Shown here: positions 30,330 to 40,305 of the stretch, one piece after another
Numbering within the stretch: the stretch's first letter is position 1
Layout of the letters: each line of letters starts with the position of its first letter
From: Gari tellinella
Lineage: Eukaryota > Mollusca > Bivalvia > Cardiida > Psammobiidae
Direction: 5' to 3'
Length of the DNA: 64,000 nucleotides
Assembly (NCBI GenBank): GCA_922989275.2
Contig: OV277874.1
Location: 22,308,154-22,372,153, forward strand
Notes under the pieces: generated by a model
Seen by the model: only the letters and a program-made list of their open reading frames with translations
Databases searched by the model: none
What the model was told of the DNA's origin: nothing
Translations under genes and position numbers: made by a program

Positions 30330-30475
30330 CTAAAGGTTGTAAACTTCTGATGTCTCTCATTATCTCCCATACCCTGCGTCCAATCTGGCTCCAAACATTT
30401 TGCAATGGAAATACTAGTTTAAGCATAAACTCGTCTTTTAGGATAGAAATGCATGAACAGATTTCTCTACTGTTA
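30330..30475 (-). mobile_element. MITE A, old right part
   Basis: CCAATCTGGCTCCAAACATT, TGCAATGGAAATACTAGTTT and AGATTTCTCTACTG match the AATAAACGCG side of A. The other half is absent. Confidence 0.5.
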
Positions 30476-30598
30476 CTTGTGATTAACAGATTTTTAGCAT
30501 GTCTACAAAATACATGTTCTTTTGCTTAATGTCGAGACTTTATTGTCTATGGTAATGACATGGTACGCATAAGCATACTAGAAGGTATCTAACGGGTC

Positions 30599-30831
30599 TT
30601 AACTCTTTACCCAATTTTTTATAGCTAAGAAGACATGTGATCACTTAAAGCAGGTTAAAAGTAGAGCAAAATGCGCCTTGATGCCCATTCTGCTTTTACA
30701 TTCAGCATGCTTTAAACTTCCATCTGATATAATAGAAACATATTTATATGGGACATGTTCATGATTGTATGATTGGATCTATTTTCTTTAGCGGATGTTT
30801 AAATCAAATACGCTAAAAGGGAAAGGGTTAA
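30599..30831 (-). mobile_element. MITE family C, old copy C5
   Basis: TTAACTCTTTACCC and GGGAAAGGGTTAA bound a hairpin whose arms now mismatch (ATGCGCCTTGATGCCCATTC). The subterminal TTTAGCGGATGTTTAAATCA is in family order. Confidence 0.75.
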
Positions 30832-30894
30832 TAGCAGCAATAGAACAGTGTTACAATCTACAATCAATGACATGTTCAGTGTTTAGACTAGACG

Positions 30895-31105
30895 TTAACT
30901 GAACCCATTCTCCCATGGAAGCGTATCAATGTATTCTTCCACTGATGAAAATAGTTTCAACTTACACAGATATGAGAACGTACCATAAGATTTATTTGTC
31001 TATATCCTAGCAGATGTTTCTCCTTAAGGCGCATTCTGCTTTACTTTGAACCTGTTTTAAATACTGACCTCTTTTTTAAATAACAAACAGGCTATGGGGT
31101 GATAT
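30895..31105 (+). mobile_element. MITE family C, copy C6 lacking one hairpin arm
   Basis: CCATGGAAGCG, TATTCTTCCACTGATGAAAA, then CTAGCAGATGTTTCTCCTTA joins directly to AGGCGCATTCTGCTTTACTT. The left arm has been removed precisely up to the tip; the right arm remains. Confidence 0.7.
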
Positions 31106-31117
31106 CTAAATATGTCC

Positions 31118-31290
31118 CTGTTACAGTTTAAAAGTCATATTTATTTCCCATTACATGCGTTTATGCTTAAAATATTATTTGGATTGCAAACATGTTGGAA
31201 ACAAATAAGAAATCTGGTAGAACAGCGTTTTATCAAGCTCCAAATTGTTTGCCACTCTGATTAAAATAAACGGTCACAGTTGCCAAAAGG
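31118..31290 (+). mobile_element. MITE A, very old copy
   Basis: ACAGTTTAAAAGTCATATTT, ATGCGTTTATGCTTAAAATA and GCTCCAAATTGTTTGCCACT keep family order, but the palindrome core has decayed completely. It abuts B10. Confidence 0.5.
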
Positions 31291-31293
31291 CTA

Positions 31294-31594
31294 CAGTGCT
31301 CTCTCTCTACAACGACACCCAATAGGAGACAAAGATTGTGTATGTTGTTCGGATGGAGTTGTTATAGGGAGGAAAATAAGACGTCTGATCTCAATTCAAG
31401 CTAATATTTACAAAAATAACATTCTGTCAAAATGCCCAATAAGGGACTTTAAAAAAATTCAGCAGATGACAATTTTAAGTACACAATGTTGCAGCCGATA
31501 ATAGATCGGGCATAATCCCTTTGAAGGGTACAGCGGCAAAGGTTGTTGTAAGGAGGGGATCGTTTTTCAGGGGCCGTTGAAGGGAGGGAAACGT
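31294..31594 (+). mobile_element. MITE family B, copy B10 with half palindrome
   Basis: CAGTGCTCTCTCTCTACAAC, TTGTGTATGTTGTTCGGATG, then AGACGTCTGATCTCAATTCA is only the right palindrome arm. AAGGAGGGGATCG and GAAGGGAGGGAAACG close the copy. Confidence 0.75.
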
Positions 31595-31599
31595 ATCGT

Positions 31600-32290
31600 T
31601 TTCTAAGATGTTTTGCCTGGAGGAGCTGTCTGATAAGAGTATGCAGTGGTTTCTTATATGATCCGTCTGATAAATATGTAAACCTGCACATTTTCCCGGG
31701 AGCATTCCTTATTTTTTGGACGGACGGATGGATGAGTCAAAACAGAATATGTCATATATCGCTGATGAATGACGAGAGGCGTGATGAGAAAAAATATTGA
31801 TGATTTCAGGAAGATAATGTCGCAATCGTTGCATCGTACATATATGGGATCAAAACCACCGACCTGCCTTCCGTTTAGTTCTAGGCAGAGGGGATATACT
31901 CTATCAATTAAACAGAAGTATTTACTATGACAATTACGCTTTAGAACCGTGGCAAGCTAGGAAGGTCTCTATGGCTTATTTTATGAGCCAGTGTTATAGT
32001 TCAGGTAATGGAATGATGTTCAAACTTTTTTTTTATATATAAATGTTAAGCGCGAGAATATTTTATATACGAAAGTTATTATATCTTTGCTTGACAGCCA
32101 TCAGTATAATTATTTGAAATAGCACAATCAATATGGTGTACAAACAGTCCTTAAACAGCCAGTTGCGTTATTTAAGACCATCGCGGCAGTTGTCTCGAGT
32201 TTTCATAACATTCAGATTTTTCTTCTAATAGTTTGTTTATGGATACCCCACTAATTATCCGAAGACATGTGCATTTGATAATAAATCTCA
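31600..32290. other. Unassigned, with one tRNA-like head
   Basis: Minus strand 31930-31848 contains TTAATTGATAGAGTATATCC and GGTCGGTGGTTTTGATCCC, which resemble A and B boxes. Pairing of the arms is poor. A CATATATGGGATC junction follows. Nothing else is recognised. Confidence 0.4.
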
Positions 32291-32296
32291 GATTAA

Positions 32297-32640
32297 CTCT
32301 ACTCAATGGTTAACACCTTGGACTACGGTACCAGGGGTCGTGAGTTCGATCCCCCGCCGGACCAGCGGTCTGACTAGGGGATTTTTCTGAATCCCCGATG
32401 ATGTACAGAAATGTTCTTGAGCAAGACATGTACCGCGAATTGCTCCTCTCCACCCAGGGGTTAAAATGGGTACCTGTGAAGGGTCTGAGTCGGTACTGCG
32501 GCTGCATGTGACTGCGCCATATGTTAGCAGTGCTCATAGGCAAGATGGTTCGATGATCAGGGGAGTATATGTACAGTCGGCTGAGCGGTCATTCGGACTG
32601 AAAGTAGACTTTAACTTGGTATATTACTTTTTTTTTTATA
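32297..32640 (+). mobile_element. tRNA-derived SINE, distinct family
   Basis: The head CTCAATGGTTAACACCTTGG holds an A-box-like sequence, and GTCGTGAGTTCGATCCCCCG a B box. The body contains GAATTGCTCCTCTCCACCCA, GGGGTTAAAATGGGTACCTG and GTACAGTCGGCTGAGCGGTC. The TTTTTTTTT tract at 32630 may mark its 3' end. The order and the Pol III boxes support a retroposon. Confidence 0.7.
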
Positions 32641-32679
32641 TTATTACTCAGCTTTGTAATCATAAAATGGTAAGATATA

Positions 32680-33037
32680 CAGCGTTCCCTCCCTACAACG
32701 GCCCTCCCAACAACTACTCCCTCCTTACAACGACCCTTGTCGCGGTTCCCAAAACAAGACAATTATATCTAACACTTTTACTGTTGTAATATAGTCTGCT
32801 TAAAGTTGTCGTCTGCTGTTTTTCTCAAAGTTACATATTGAACATTATGACAGAAAAAAACTTAATGACGAGTGACAAACCTCTTGAATCTAGATCAGAC
32901 GCCGCGTTAAGCGGCGTCTGCTCTGGATTCAAGAGGTTTGCAAATGTAAACCAATGTACCTCTCTATAACGACTCCCTCTGAACAACGTAAACATTCTTT
33001 GTCTCCCAATGGATGTCGTTGTAGAGAGGGAGCACTG
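32680..33037 (-). mobile_element. MITE family B, copy B11
   Basis: Complete: CAGCGTTCCCTCCCTACAAC to GAGAGGGAGCACTG. The outer arms changed from CAGCTTGAATCC to CTCTTGAATC (ACCTCTTGAATCTAGATCAG) and the opposite arm changed the same way (GGATTCAAGAGGTTTG), so pairing is kept. Confidence 0.88.
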
Positions 33038-33039
33038 TA

Positions 33040-33450
33040 CATGTTTAACTGTTTATATAGATTATCGATTTTTTTCTCCAACAAATGAGTCTCATTTGAA
33101 TAAAATCGCGAAATATGAAATTCTGCGTTCAGTTGCTGATAAAAAGGGTGCTTTTAAAATGTATACCTACAATTCAGCGATTTTTCTTCTTGTCTAATCA
33201 AGATGAATGGGCTGAGGGAAATTCAGTGATGAGATAAACATTAGCATGCATTTAAAGAGACACCTCTCAGTTGGTATAGACAATGAATAAAAGTACAAAG
33301 TTGCAGACACTAGATCGCTATCCTGCCAACAAATAATTGATTGGAATGCATAATTTCAGAATCTATTGTATAATATGTAAGTTTATATGGCATAGGATGG
33401 CATTTTGAGGAATGCAGTTGCATCTATAAGTAACACTTATGTTATTACAA
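33040..33450. other. Unassigned AT-rich sequence
   Basis: No repeat, RNA gene or coding signature is recognised between B11 and the next A remnant. Confidence 0.35.
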
Positions 33451-33451
33451 T

Positions 33452-33667
33452 GGTTGATATGGCGTTATTCTATCTTACTAAACGCGTTTACGCTGAACCT
33501 ATTATTTCCATTACAAACAGTTGGGAGCGAGATCAGACGCCGGCTAACCACTAAGATTAATTAAAATCATGAGAAATATCGAAATATTTGAATTCCTTAA
33601 AGTTTAGTGCATTGCTGTTGCATTTTTTATGCGTTTAAACGGGAAAGAATAACGTCGTCTTCACTGT
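33452..33667 (+). mobile_element. MITE A, copy A28 lacking right palindrome arm
   Basis: TGGCGTTATTCTATCTTACT, AACGCGTTTACGCTGAACC, CAGTTGGGAGCGAGATCAGA, then GCCGGCTAACCACTAAGATT. The left arm and tip are directly joined to CCAC(C)AAGAT, so the whole right arm is deleted. The right TIR is GTCGTCTTCACTG. Confidence 0.75.
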
Positions 33668-33703
33668 AAGACAATACATTACGTTTCCTCATTGCACTGA
33701 ATA

Positions 33704-33949
33704 CAGTGGAGAATCTGTTATTCTTTCCCGTTTAAACGCAAACGTACGCAAACGCAAAGCACTAACACGTAGAAAAGAATAACTTTTGGACAATTCTGAT
33801 AATTCTTGTTCATCTTGGTGGCAAACAGTTTGGAGCCTGATCAGACGCCGGGTTACCCGGCGTCTGATCTGGCTCCAAACTGTTTGTATATGGAATATTA
33901 GTTTTAGCGTAAACGCGTTTATTGGGAAAGAATAACAGATTCTCCACTG
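33704..33949 (-). mobile_element. MITE A copy A29
   Basis: Complete and young, with a perfect palindrome. GCAAAGCACTAACACGTAG differs at one position from the usual ACTAAAACGTAG. Confidence 0.92.
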
Positions 33950-33964
33950 TAGATGATACATTTA

Positions 33965-34205
33965 CAGTGGAAAAAGCTCATTCGTTAATATGTTAATAAA
34001 TGTTTAAACTATTATGTCAATAGCAAACATATTGTAGCTAGACCAGACACCGGGTAATTGGGCGTCTGACCAGGCTTTAAACATTTTACCACTCAGATTA
34101 ATATGAATTGCCGAAACATTGAAAGACGTGTTTTTTTCTACATGTTATAGCATTTTGTTTTCATTTCGTGTCGTAAAACGGGAACTAATAACGTCTTCTC
34201 AACTG
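33965..34205 (+). mobile_element. MITE A, old copy A30
   Basis: CAGTGGAAAAAGCTCATTCG and GTCTTCTCAACTG bound a diverged copy 15 bases after A29. The core is GACACCGGGTAATTGGGCGTC, with the tip mismatched. Confidence 0.75.
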
Positions 34206-34231
34206 TAGTATATGTGGAAAAGGTTTGACTT

Positions 34232-34475
34232 TTAACCCTTTCCCTTATAGAAGCGACTTTTAGCGCATTCATTTTATTCATCCGCCAAAGAAAATAGTTC
34301 CATTTTATACTGTCATGAATATGTACTATAAGCAATATTTTCTATATACTAGCAGATATTAACTTAAAGTAGGCTAAAAGTAAAGCAGAATGTGCCCTAG
34401 GGCACATTCTGCTTTACTTTCAGCCTGCTTTAATAGGTTACATATCTTAAATACTAGAAACAGGCTATGGGTTAA
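34232..34475 (+). mobile_element. MITE family C, copy C7
   Basis: TTAACCCTTTCCCTT to TATGGGTTAA. The tip GTGCCCTAGGGCAC has the same paired G-to-T/C-to-A change as C2, which defines a C subfamily. Confidence 0.88.
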
Positions 34476-34594
34476 AGAATATCAGTTGTATTCATAAGTA
34501 CATGAACTATTTGTTTTTAGTTCGAATGGGTAAGAACTATATCTTTTCCATGGAATATGCTATGCATTTACCATATGCTGTTACATTTTCAATA

Positions 34595-34830
34595 CAGCGG
34601 AGAAACGTTATCATTTCTTAATAAAGGCGTTTATGGTAAAACACATATTTCCATTGCAAACGGTTTTGAGTCAGATCAAATGCCGGGTTACCCACTACTG
34701 TCCGACTTCAAATTGTTTGCTCCCCAGATTTAAATAAATAGTCAAAGTTGTCATAAAGGGATCTTATACTAAGTTCGTTTGCTCTGTGTTTGCGTTGGGT
34801 CTGCATTTAAAAAAGACGTTTTATCCACTG
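34595..34830 (+). mobile_element. MITE A, old copy A31
   Basis: CAGCGGAGAAACGTTATCAT to ACGTTTTATCCACTG. The palindrome has lost the right core half (AAATGCCGGGTTACCCACTACTGTCC). GTTTGCGTTGGGTCTGC replaces the usual subterminal block. Confidence 0.7.
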
Positions 34831-34910
34831 TAAAAGTGGTAGCCTCAGATGTTTTCTGTGTCCAATTGCAGACTGAATTTGACGATAACTGACGTAATTT
34901 GAATGTACTA

Positions 34911-35157
34911 CAGGGGCCCGTTTCATAAAACTTCGTACGAAAAAATCGATCGTAAGTCAAAACTTTAAAATGCATTTAAATTCTAATTTCTCTATTTAAT
35001 CCGGTCTTGTGACATATTTTTGGAATCGTCTTTTCAAGACGATTCCAAAAAGATGTCACAAGACAGGATTAGATGGAGAAATAAAAACATATTCCGACTT
35101 TTATAATCTGACTTACGACAACATTTGTCGTACGAAGTTTTATGAAACGGGCCCCTG
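34911..35157. mobile_element. Foldback MITE with GGGGCCCGTTTCATAAAAC ends
   Basis: The terminal inverted repeats CAGGGGCCCGTTTCATAAAA and CTTCGTACGA are followed by arms GGTCTTGTGACATATTTTTG and GAATCGTCTT around TTCAAG. The whole 247 bases are one inverted repeat. CAGGGG ends suggest hAT-type, but I see no clear 8-base duplication. Similar ends are, from memory, common in molluscs and other marine invertebrates. Confidence 0.8.
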
Positions 35158-35244
35158 ATGTCTTTCGGGGTTTCTCACTTTATGTCTATCATCAATTATT
35201 TCCTTCGCTCGGAGGTCAAAATGCAGTGAAGACTTATTATGCTG

Positions 35245-35428
35245 CCTACCATGGAAGTGACGAGTAACAAACAGCTTAAATTCAGATCAGATACCATGTC
35301 ACGTGACATCTGATCTGGATTCAAGCTGTTTGAAAATGTATGCCAATTCCGCGCCTAATAACAACTCCCTGTGAACAACACACACACATTCTTTATCTCC
35401 CATTGGATGTCGTGTAGAAGGACTACTG
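35245..35428 (-). mobile_element. MITE family B, copy B12 with altered core
   Basis: TGACGAGTAACAAACAGC, then the core AGATACCATGTCACGTGACA and TCTGATCTGGATTCAAGC. The innermost arms have been replaced by TGTCACGTGACA, which is a perfect palindrome with a CACGTG E-box at its centre. ACTCCCTGTGAACAACACAC and ATCTCCCATTGGATGTCG follow. Confidence 0.75.
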
Positions 35429-35429
35429 T

Positions 35430-35750
35430 ATATTTAGAAACATTAACTTATTTTCGATTTTTGTCATCTGATATTACAAAAGTTACATGTAAACTCGATT
35501 CTCAAACTGTTAGATAAGTCTAGGACCTGTGGCAACAAATGACATGTTCGTTGATTGCCTCAATGGTCCGATTAAGGACTTGAAGTGAGACTCTACGAAC
35601 CGTTAATCTCTAATTTGTCTCGGCTATTCAGATATTGTCAGTTATAATAAACCTCTGTCTGCCTCACAGTTAGGAAACTCACAGGAAAACAACACGCCTG
35701 TATATACACATGAAAGATTCGTTTTCGGTGTCCAAAGCAGTTGGTCCATG
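35430..35750. other. Unassigned sequence
   Basis: No recognisable repeat or gene between B12 and the A32 fragment. Confidence 0.35.
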
Positions 35751-35752
35751 TA

Positions 35753-35885
35753 CAGTGGAGAGGTAGTTATTCTTTCCCGTTCAAACGCAAACGAAACACA
35801 AAGGCATTGCAATTAAATGTAGAAAAACTAGTTCTTGACAATTCTGACTATCTATTTTTATCTGAGTTGCAAACAGTTTGGCCAT
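35753..35885 (-). mobile_element. MITE A half-copy A32
   Basis: CAGTGGAGAGGTAGTTATTC, AACGAAACACAAAGGCATTG and TGAGTTGCAAACAGTTTGG, after which the sequence switches to CCATAACATGAGC and then to family K. The join is at the outer arm of the palindrome. Confidence 0.65.
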
Positions 35886-35904
35886 AACATGAGCAAATCT
35901 TGTT

Positions 35905-36140
35905 TTTAAATTGCAAACAGTGTAGATCAAGGCCAGCCGCCAAATAAAAGACGGGGTTGCTAGTCTTGCTTTTCACCGTTTGACACCCACGTGCATTTAA
36001 AGCATTTTATGGAGCTGCATTATAAACAACATTTGGCAGTGTAGACCAAACTCATACAAAAGAGCCTCGAATTACAACGGTGCTTGGTCTGTGCAGTGTT
36101 GCAATACAATAAGGCTGGTTTTGTCATGGCACGGCTCCTA
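35905..36140 (+). repeat. Family K copy
   Basis: GCAAACAGTGTAGATCAAGG, CACCGTTTGACACCCACGTG, GTGTAGACCAAACTCATACA, CGGTGCTTGGTCTGTGCAGTG and GTCATGGCACGGCTCC. It includes an imperfect stem GTAGACCAA/TTGGTCTGTG. Its outer CAAACAG module matches those of A, B, D and E. Confidence 0.5.
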
Positions 36141-36219
36141 TATGTAATAAGGTGTATTTCAAAGAAAGAAAGACATGTGTTTGATCGGGATTCGAACCCA
36201 TGAGGAGAATAAACACATA

Positions 36220-36507
36220 CAGTGGAGAATCTGTTATTCTTTCCCGTTTAAACGCAAACGTACGCAAACGCAAAGCACTAAAACGTAGAAAAGAACAACT
36301 TTTGGACAATTCTGATAATTCTTGTTTATCTTGGTGGCAAACAGTTTGGTGCCTGATCAGACGCCGGGTTACCCGGCGTCTGATCTGGCTCCAAACTGTT
36401 TGCACTGCAAATAATAGTTTTAGCGTAAACGCCTTTATTGGGAAAGAATAACACATTCTCCACTGTATGACGTCACTAATGACGTCAGAATAACAGATTC
36501 TCCACTG
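36220..36507 (-). mobile_element. MITE A copy A33 with twin-CRE add-on at the opposite side
   Basis: The A body spans 36220-36465; the 42-base add-on (TATGACGTCACTAATGACGT, CAGAATAACAGATTCTCC, ACTG) follows at 36466-36507. Here it is beside the AATAAACG arm, whereas the other five add-ons lie beside the GTTTAAACG arm. Just left, GATCGGGATTCGAACCCATG is a lone tRNA-like B box (minus strand). Confidence 0.9.
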
Positions 36508-36509
36508 CA

Positions 36510-37088
36510 ATTGAAAGTATTGTGTTTCAATTCATTGGTCATCTGACTATTCTTGTTTTAAGATTTAGTTTTACCATTGTATTTAAATCTTTGGGAAATA
36601 TTTGGATCGAACGTTAAAACATATTTTCTACGTACTTAGTCGGAGGCAACATAGCGATGGAAAGCAGAAAACCACTAAGATTCAGTAATTTGTCTTGATT
36701 GTGTTTTTTTAAGGAATACATCAACTATTATTGTCCATGAAAACAAAAAATTAGATATATTACTGATTTTGTAATCACTATTGAAATTAAGAAAGAAATT
36801 AAATAGAGAATGTTACACGCGTGTTCATTATTTAACACGTTTAAGCAGTACGTTGTAGTCCCTCCGAACTATATATATATATACCGCCAAACTGTGGCAT
36901 TGTTTTGTAGTATATTGGCGACCCGGGTCATGCAGTGTTGTAGAGTACAGTTGACCTAAGACAAAGTAATACTGACAAGGCGTAGCCTTTTATTGGTTTA
37001 TCAAAGAATGATTATAGCCAATCAAAACTAACTAATAGTTATAAAAGCAAACAATATGAGATTTTGATGATAATTTTGAAATGCCATA
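36510..37088. other. Unassigned AT-rich sequence
   Basis: An (AT)n run at 36870-36883 and no other recognisable feature. Confidence 0.35.
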
Positions 37089-37090
37089 TA

Positions 37091-37653
37091 CACTCAGTAC
37101 AAAAAGAAACGCACACTTTTATTACAATAGTATCTGTATGTAGAAGGAACGTATTTGTGAAATAATCTTTTCATTACAGTCAGTAGTTCCGTCTTGGGCT
37201 ATCAAGGTTGAAAATGGGAGGTTTATCATTGAATTGGTATCATCACAACCTGTACAAATCGGTGCGGTGTTTTCAACAGGCACTAGTTAACTCTTTCGCT
37301 GCCAAATTAATCGTGAGATTTTTATCCCACCACCGTTTCATTGTCGTCTGCTTCAATTTTGTTGTTTGCAAGATCGTTTCAAAGTAAGATTCAAAGTAGT
37401 ATGACTTAAAGTATATCTATACGAGTGTCAATCAGTTTGGATCCTGATCAGACGCCGCGTTATGCGGCGTCTGATCAGGATCCAAACTGTTTGAAAACGC
37501 GCCTTTTGACGTCATTAAGAGTGAAAGGGTTAAAATACAGCACAGTAATTTTAAGTATATGTTTTTCTAAACTTGTGGCAGAATTAAATTGATCTCGAGA
37601 TATGGTCTTAATCTGCGCCTGAGCACAATGTGCGTTTCATTTTGTACTGAGTG
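37091..37653. mobile_element. Tc1/mariner-like non-autonomous element, interrupted by D6
   Basis: TIRs CACTCAGTACAAAAAGAAAC (left) and the inverse GTTTCATTTTGTACTGAGTG (right) are flanked by TA. Without the D6 insert the element would be about 315 bases. It has no coding capacity. The ends differ from family A and B ends. Confidence 0.78.
37287..37533 (-). mobile_element. MITE family D, copy D6, nested
   Basis: TTAACTCTTTCGCTGCCA to GAGTGAAAGGGTTAA, 247 bases with TTAA at both sides. The palindrome is nearly perfect: GTTTGGATCCTGATCAGACG, tip GCCGCGTTATGCGGC. It divides the Tc1/mariner-like element, giving the order of events. This is the best preserved D copy in the window. Confidence 0.88.
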
Positions 37654-37654
37654 T

Positions 37655-37970
37655 ATATGCCTGCAATGCCATAAGTTTGCTTTTATTTTGTTTAATAAGT
37701 AACTCGTTCTTGCAAATCATCATCTTGTTTTCGGTCACTTTAAATTTGCACAATTCCTTTCAACCGTTTATAATATTTAGGTATCTGACAAATAGAATTT
37801 GCGAATGTACCAATAGATCTACTATCCAAGAAACTCCAAAGATATTTGTTTTATATTTACCTTCTCCAAATCGGCCAAATTGACACGTCTGTGTTTAAAC
37901 CCTCTGAGAAATTTGGGAGATGACTCGTCATTAGATCTTTTGTTCTGACAGCACGCTAAGATAATACTTC
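37655..37970. other. Unassigned AT-rich sequence
   Basis: No recognised repeat or coding signal. Confidence 0.35.
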
Positions 37971-37974
37971 TCTT

Positions 37975-38185
37975 ATAACTCTTTCTAGGCAATGCCAAAA
38001 AGGCGACTTTTCAAACGGTTTAGATCCTAATCAGACGCCGCGTAACGTAGCGTCCGATCAGGACCCAAACCGTTTGACACTCATATTAATATTTCATCAA
38101 TCAAAAATTTCTAAATCTGACTTGACATAATATTACAAATGACACTATTAATGCAGATGATACTTTTGCGGTGAGAATGTTAAAA
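37975..38185 (+). mobile_element. MITE family D, copy D7
   Basis: CAATGCCAAAAAGGCGACTT, ACGGTTTAGATCCTAATCAG, core GACGCCGCGTAACGTAGCGTC, CGATCAGGACCCAAACCG, TTTGACACTCATATTAATAT and GCGGTGAGAATGTTAAAA. The outer arm ACGGTTTAG pairs with the opposite CAAACCGT, a paired change from CAGTTT. Confidence 0.7.
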
Positions 38186-38189
38186 CAGA

Positions 38190-38480
38190 CGATAAAAATT
38201 GGAGGTGAAAGAGATAATTGGTTCTAGTCAACCGCACGTGAGGGGATATCCATCTAGATTCCGTCAATTGGTGCAAGTTTTATTTCTGAAACCGATACTA
38301 TAGGCCGATTATTTTCACCTGGCAGGGTGGAGCTAACCTTTGGCAAAGATAATATTTGTTGCATTTGATTTTAGGGATCATAGGTATAGTTCTGTTTTCA
38401 ATAGTTTTTTTCCGAAACTTTCAACACGAAGAAACACATAGGCGCGCAGCCATATCCACGTGAAAAAGGTGTGCTAAATG
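38190..38480. other. Unassigned sequence
   Basis: No repeat family or gene is recognised. Confidence 0.35.
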
Positions 38481-38484
38481 TACA

Positions 38485-38600
38485 TGTACCCTCTCTACAA
38501 CAACACCCAAGGGAGACAAAGATTGACTGTGTTGTTCGGAGAGAATTGTTATAGGGAGAGAAAAATGAAGACTTGTTTACATTTCAAAACACGTCTTCTC
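38485..38600 (+). mobile_element. MITE family B fragment B13
   Basis: ACCCTCTCTACAACAACACC, TGTGTTGTTCGGAGAGAATT and GTTATAGGGAGAGAAAAATG, ending at the position where the palindrome would begin. Confidence 0.65.
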
Positions 38601-38639
38601 CATTTGTGACTATTTGAGGATGATTTTAACAATATATTT

Positions 38640-38775
38640 CTAAATTACAAACAGTGTAGACCCTGATCAGAGGTGAACACTGTTTGCCTAGGACAAGTGT
38701 AATCCTTACAGGTGCACTGTGTGTAAATGATGACTATACTCCTCGCAAGGATTGAATGTGTTAACGCAACTATTG
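38640..38775 (+). mobile_element. MITE family E remnant
   Basis: AAACAGTGTAGACCCTGATC joins AGAGGTGAACACTGTTTGCC: the core and most of one arm are deleted. GGACAAGTGTAATCCTTACA and GCACTGTGTG follow as in E1. Confidence 0.6.
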
Positions 38776-38913
38776 TCACTTTGGAATATTTCGACTGCAA
38801 ATAAGCAATGTGGTATGTTTCGTAGACCAAATACAAACACGAACATAAGTCTAAACATGTAAGAAAAGGTATTTATATAATTCGTACCGAGACAAAGTCA
38901 CATTTATTGCTCT

Positions 38914-39650
38914 ATATTTACATTCACCCTGTAAAGTCTTTATGTATTCCTATTAAAAAATATGCAGTCATCTGCCGATGAACCTACAATTCGAAACTGG
39001 ATTTAGCCAGTTTGGATTTCCCCCGCGCTATTCGTGGACTTCTTCAAATAGACTACATCGGGCACTTAACACTAAGCTCCCATTGGTCGACGGTAATATG
39101 ACACTAGCGGAGTGATACAGACCCATAGGTCGTTGCCATCGCGTTGCTATGTGTGTAAATGGGTTAAGAAAACAACCGCGACCTGTATTTTTAGAATGTG
39201 CTTTGGCAATAGATATTCAAGTTGCACTGTTATTTGTTTGCCTTGTAAGTATTTTCCATTCACAGAGAGAAAGTTTACTGGAAAAAATCCTGAATTTTTA
39301 ATACAGTTACAGTACATGTAGTTGGGACTACTTTCTCACCATATTTAGAAACTGGAATGGCTATTACATCGACATTACATCTATCAAACCTCTTTGACCG
39401 GTATATGATAAATTCTTATACAGAAAAACAAATCTGGCCAATAAACACATTAAATTGACAAGACAGAAAATATAAATATAAATATAAGGAATAAACAACA
39501 TCTCTTTGCCGCTCATGGCGGTATGACTACATTAGCTTCGGGGGGTAAATTTTACGTAAACGCCCTTCGGGCGTTTACGGCATTTACCCCCTGCGAAGCT
39601 AATGTAGTCATACCGTCATGAACGTCAAAAATATGTTGTTTATTCCTATA
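38914..39650 (+). mobile_element. Family G element, copy G1 (inverted pair with G2)
   Basis: The 735-base unit opens CTATATTTACATTCACCCTG and ends in a 165-base palindrome. A copy in inverse orientation lies at 61997-62731. It contains a small hairpin GAAACTGG..CCAGTTTGG, then CTCCCATTGGTCGACGG and GGTCGTTGCCATCGCGTTGC. Short frames such as VKKTTATCIFRMCFGNRYSS are kept in both copies, but the level of conservation is no more than that of the DNA, so I do not call a gene. Confidence 0.8.
39484..39650. repeat. 165-base palindrome closing G1
   Basis: Arms GGAATAAACAACAT, GGCGGTATGACTACATTAGC and CGTAAACGCCC pair in inverse with a 4-base TTCG-like tip. The copy at 61997-62164 has the two arms exchanged in detail (GCTCATGGCGG against GTTCATGACGG). 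Confidence 0.85.
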
Positions 39651-39659
39651 GTAGTTCGA

Positions 39660-40300
39660 AGCGTCTGATCATGATCCAAAACGTTTGCAAAATCAATTGT
39701 TTACTCGGGATAAGGCAGTGAAGGGGGGGGGGGGGGTTACATTTATATTGTTATATCTTTATTTATTTTCTTTTTCCAACTAATGACATACAAAAGTGTT
39801 TTGCAGCAGAGCTGCATACTATCTTAGACCAATATTTTCACAATTTCAACCAATGACAAATGATCGGAAATTTATATCTAAGGAAATCTGCTTAAAACCG
39901 AATGGTCTGTTTAGGCAGGGAGTCAGACTGGTCTATTAATGGTACTGTTATAATTTTCACAGGAGTTGAATTATTAATGCTAAACTAAGAGACACAGACT
40001 GCTACAGACTGAATTGCTATGACATTATGTGTTTAAGTTTATATATGACATCTGTTAAAAGGTATAGTTTATGTCAAACAACTCCATGGATGGGGTTTGA
40101 TATACTGTATATTTAGGCATGAATATCCGATCAGCAGGATTCAATTTAAATTATTGTTTGGGATTGCTGTACTCTCTTGCATGAAGCTGAATCCTGGACA
40201 CTGTATAGATACCATGTGAAGAAGTGGCATGCCTTATGCTGTGGCATATTCAATCAATCCGGAGTATATCGTTGAAAGACAAGATGACAAAAATTGGAAA
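39660..40300. other. Unassigned, with G14 tract
   Basis: It begins with GAAGCGTCTGATCATGATCC and AAAACGTTTGC, a scrap of a D-like palindrome, then a run of 14 G at 39723-39736. The rest is AT-rich and unrecognised. Confidence 0.45.
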
Positions 40301-40305
40301 TAATA

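Noticed and set aside
34911..35157. 8-base hAT target duplication around the GGGGCCCG foldback element
   Set aside because: The flanks AATGTACTA and ATGTCTTTC share only a few bases, so the duplication cannot be claimed.
39112..39321. A small protein in family G (VKKTTATCIFRMCFGNRYSS), also in the inverted copy
   Set aside because: Both copies keep it, but they are also alike in non-coding parts and another frame is open as well. No start context or domain is recognised.
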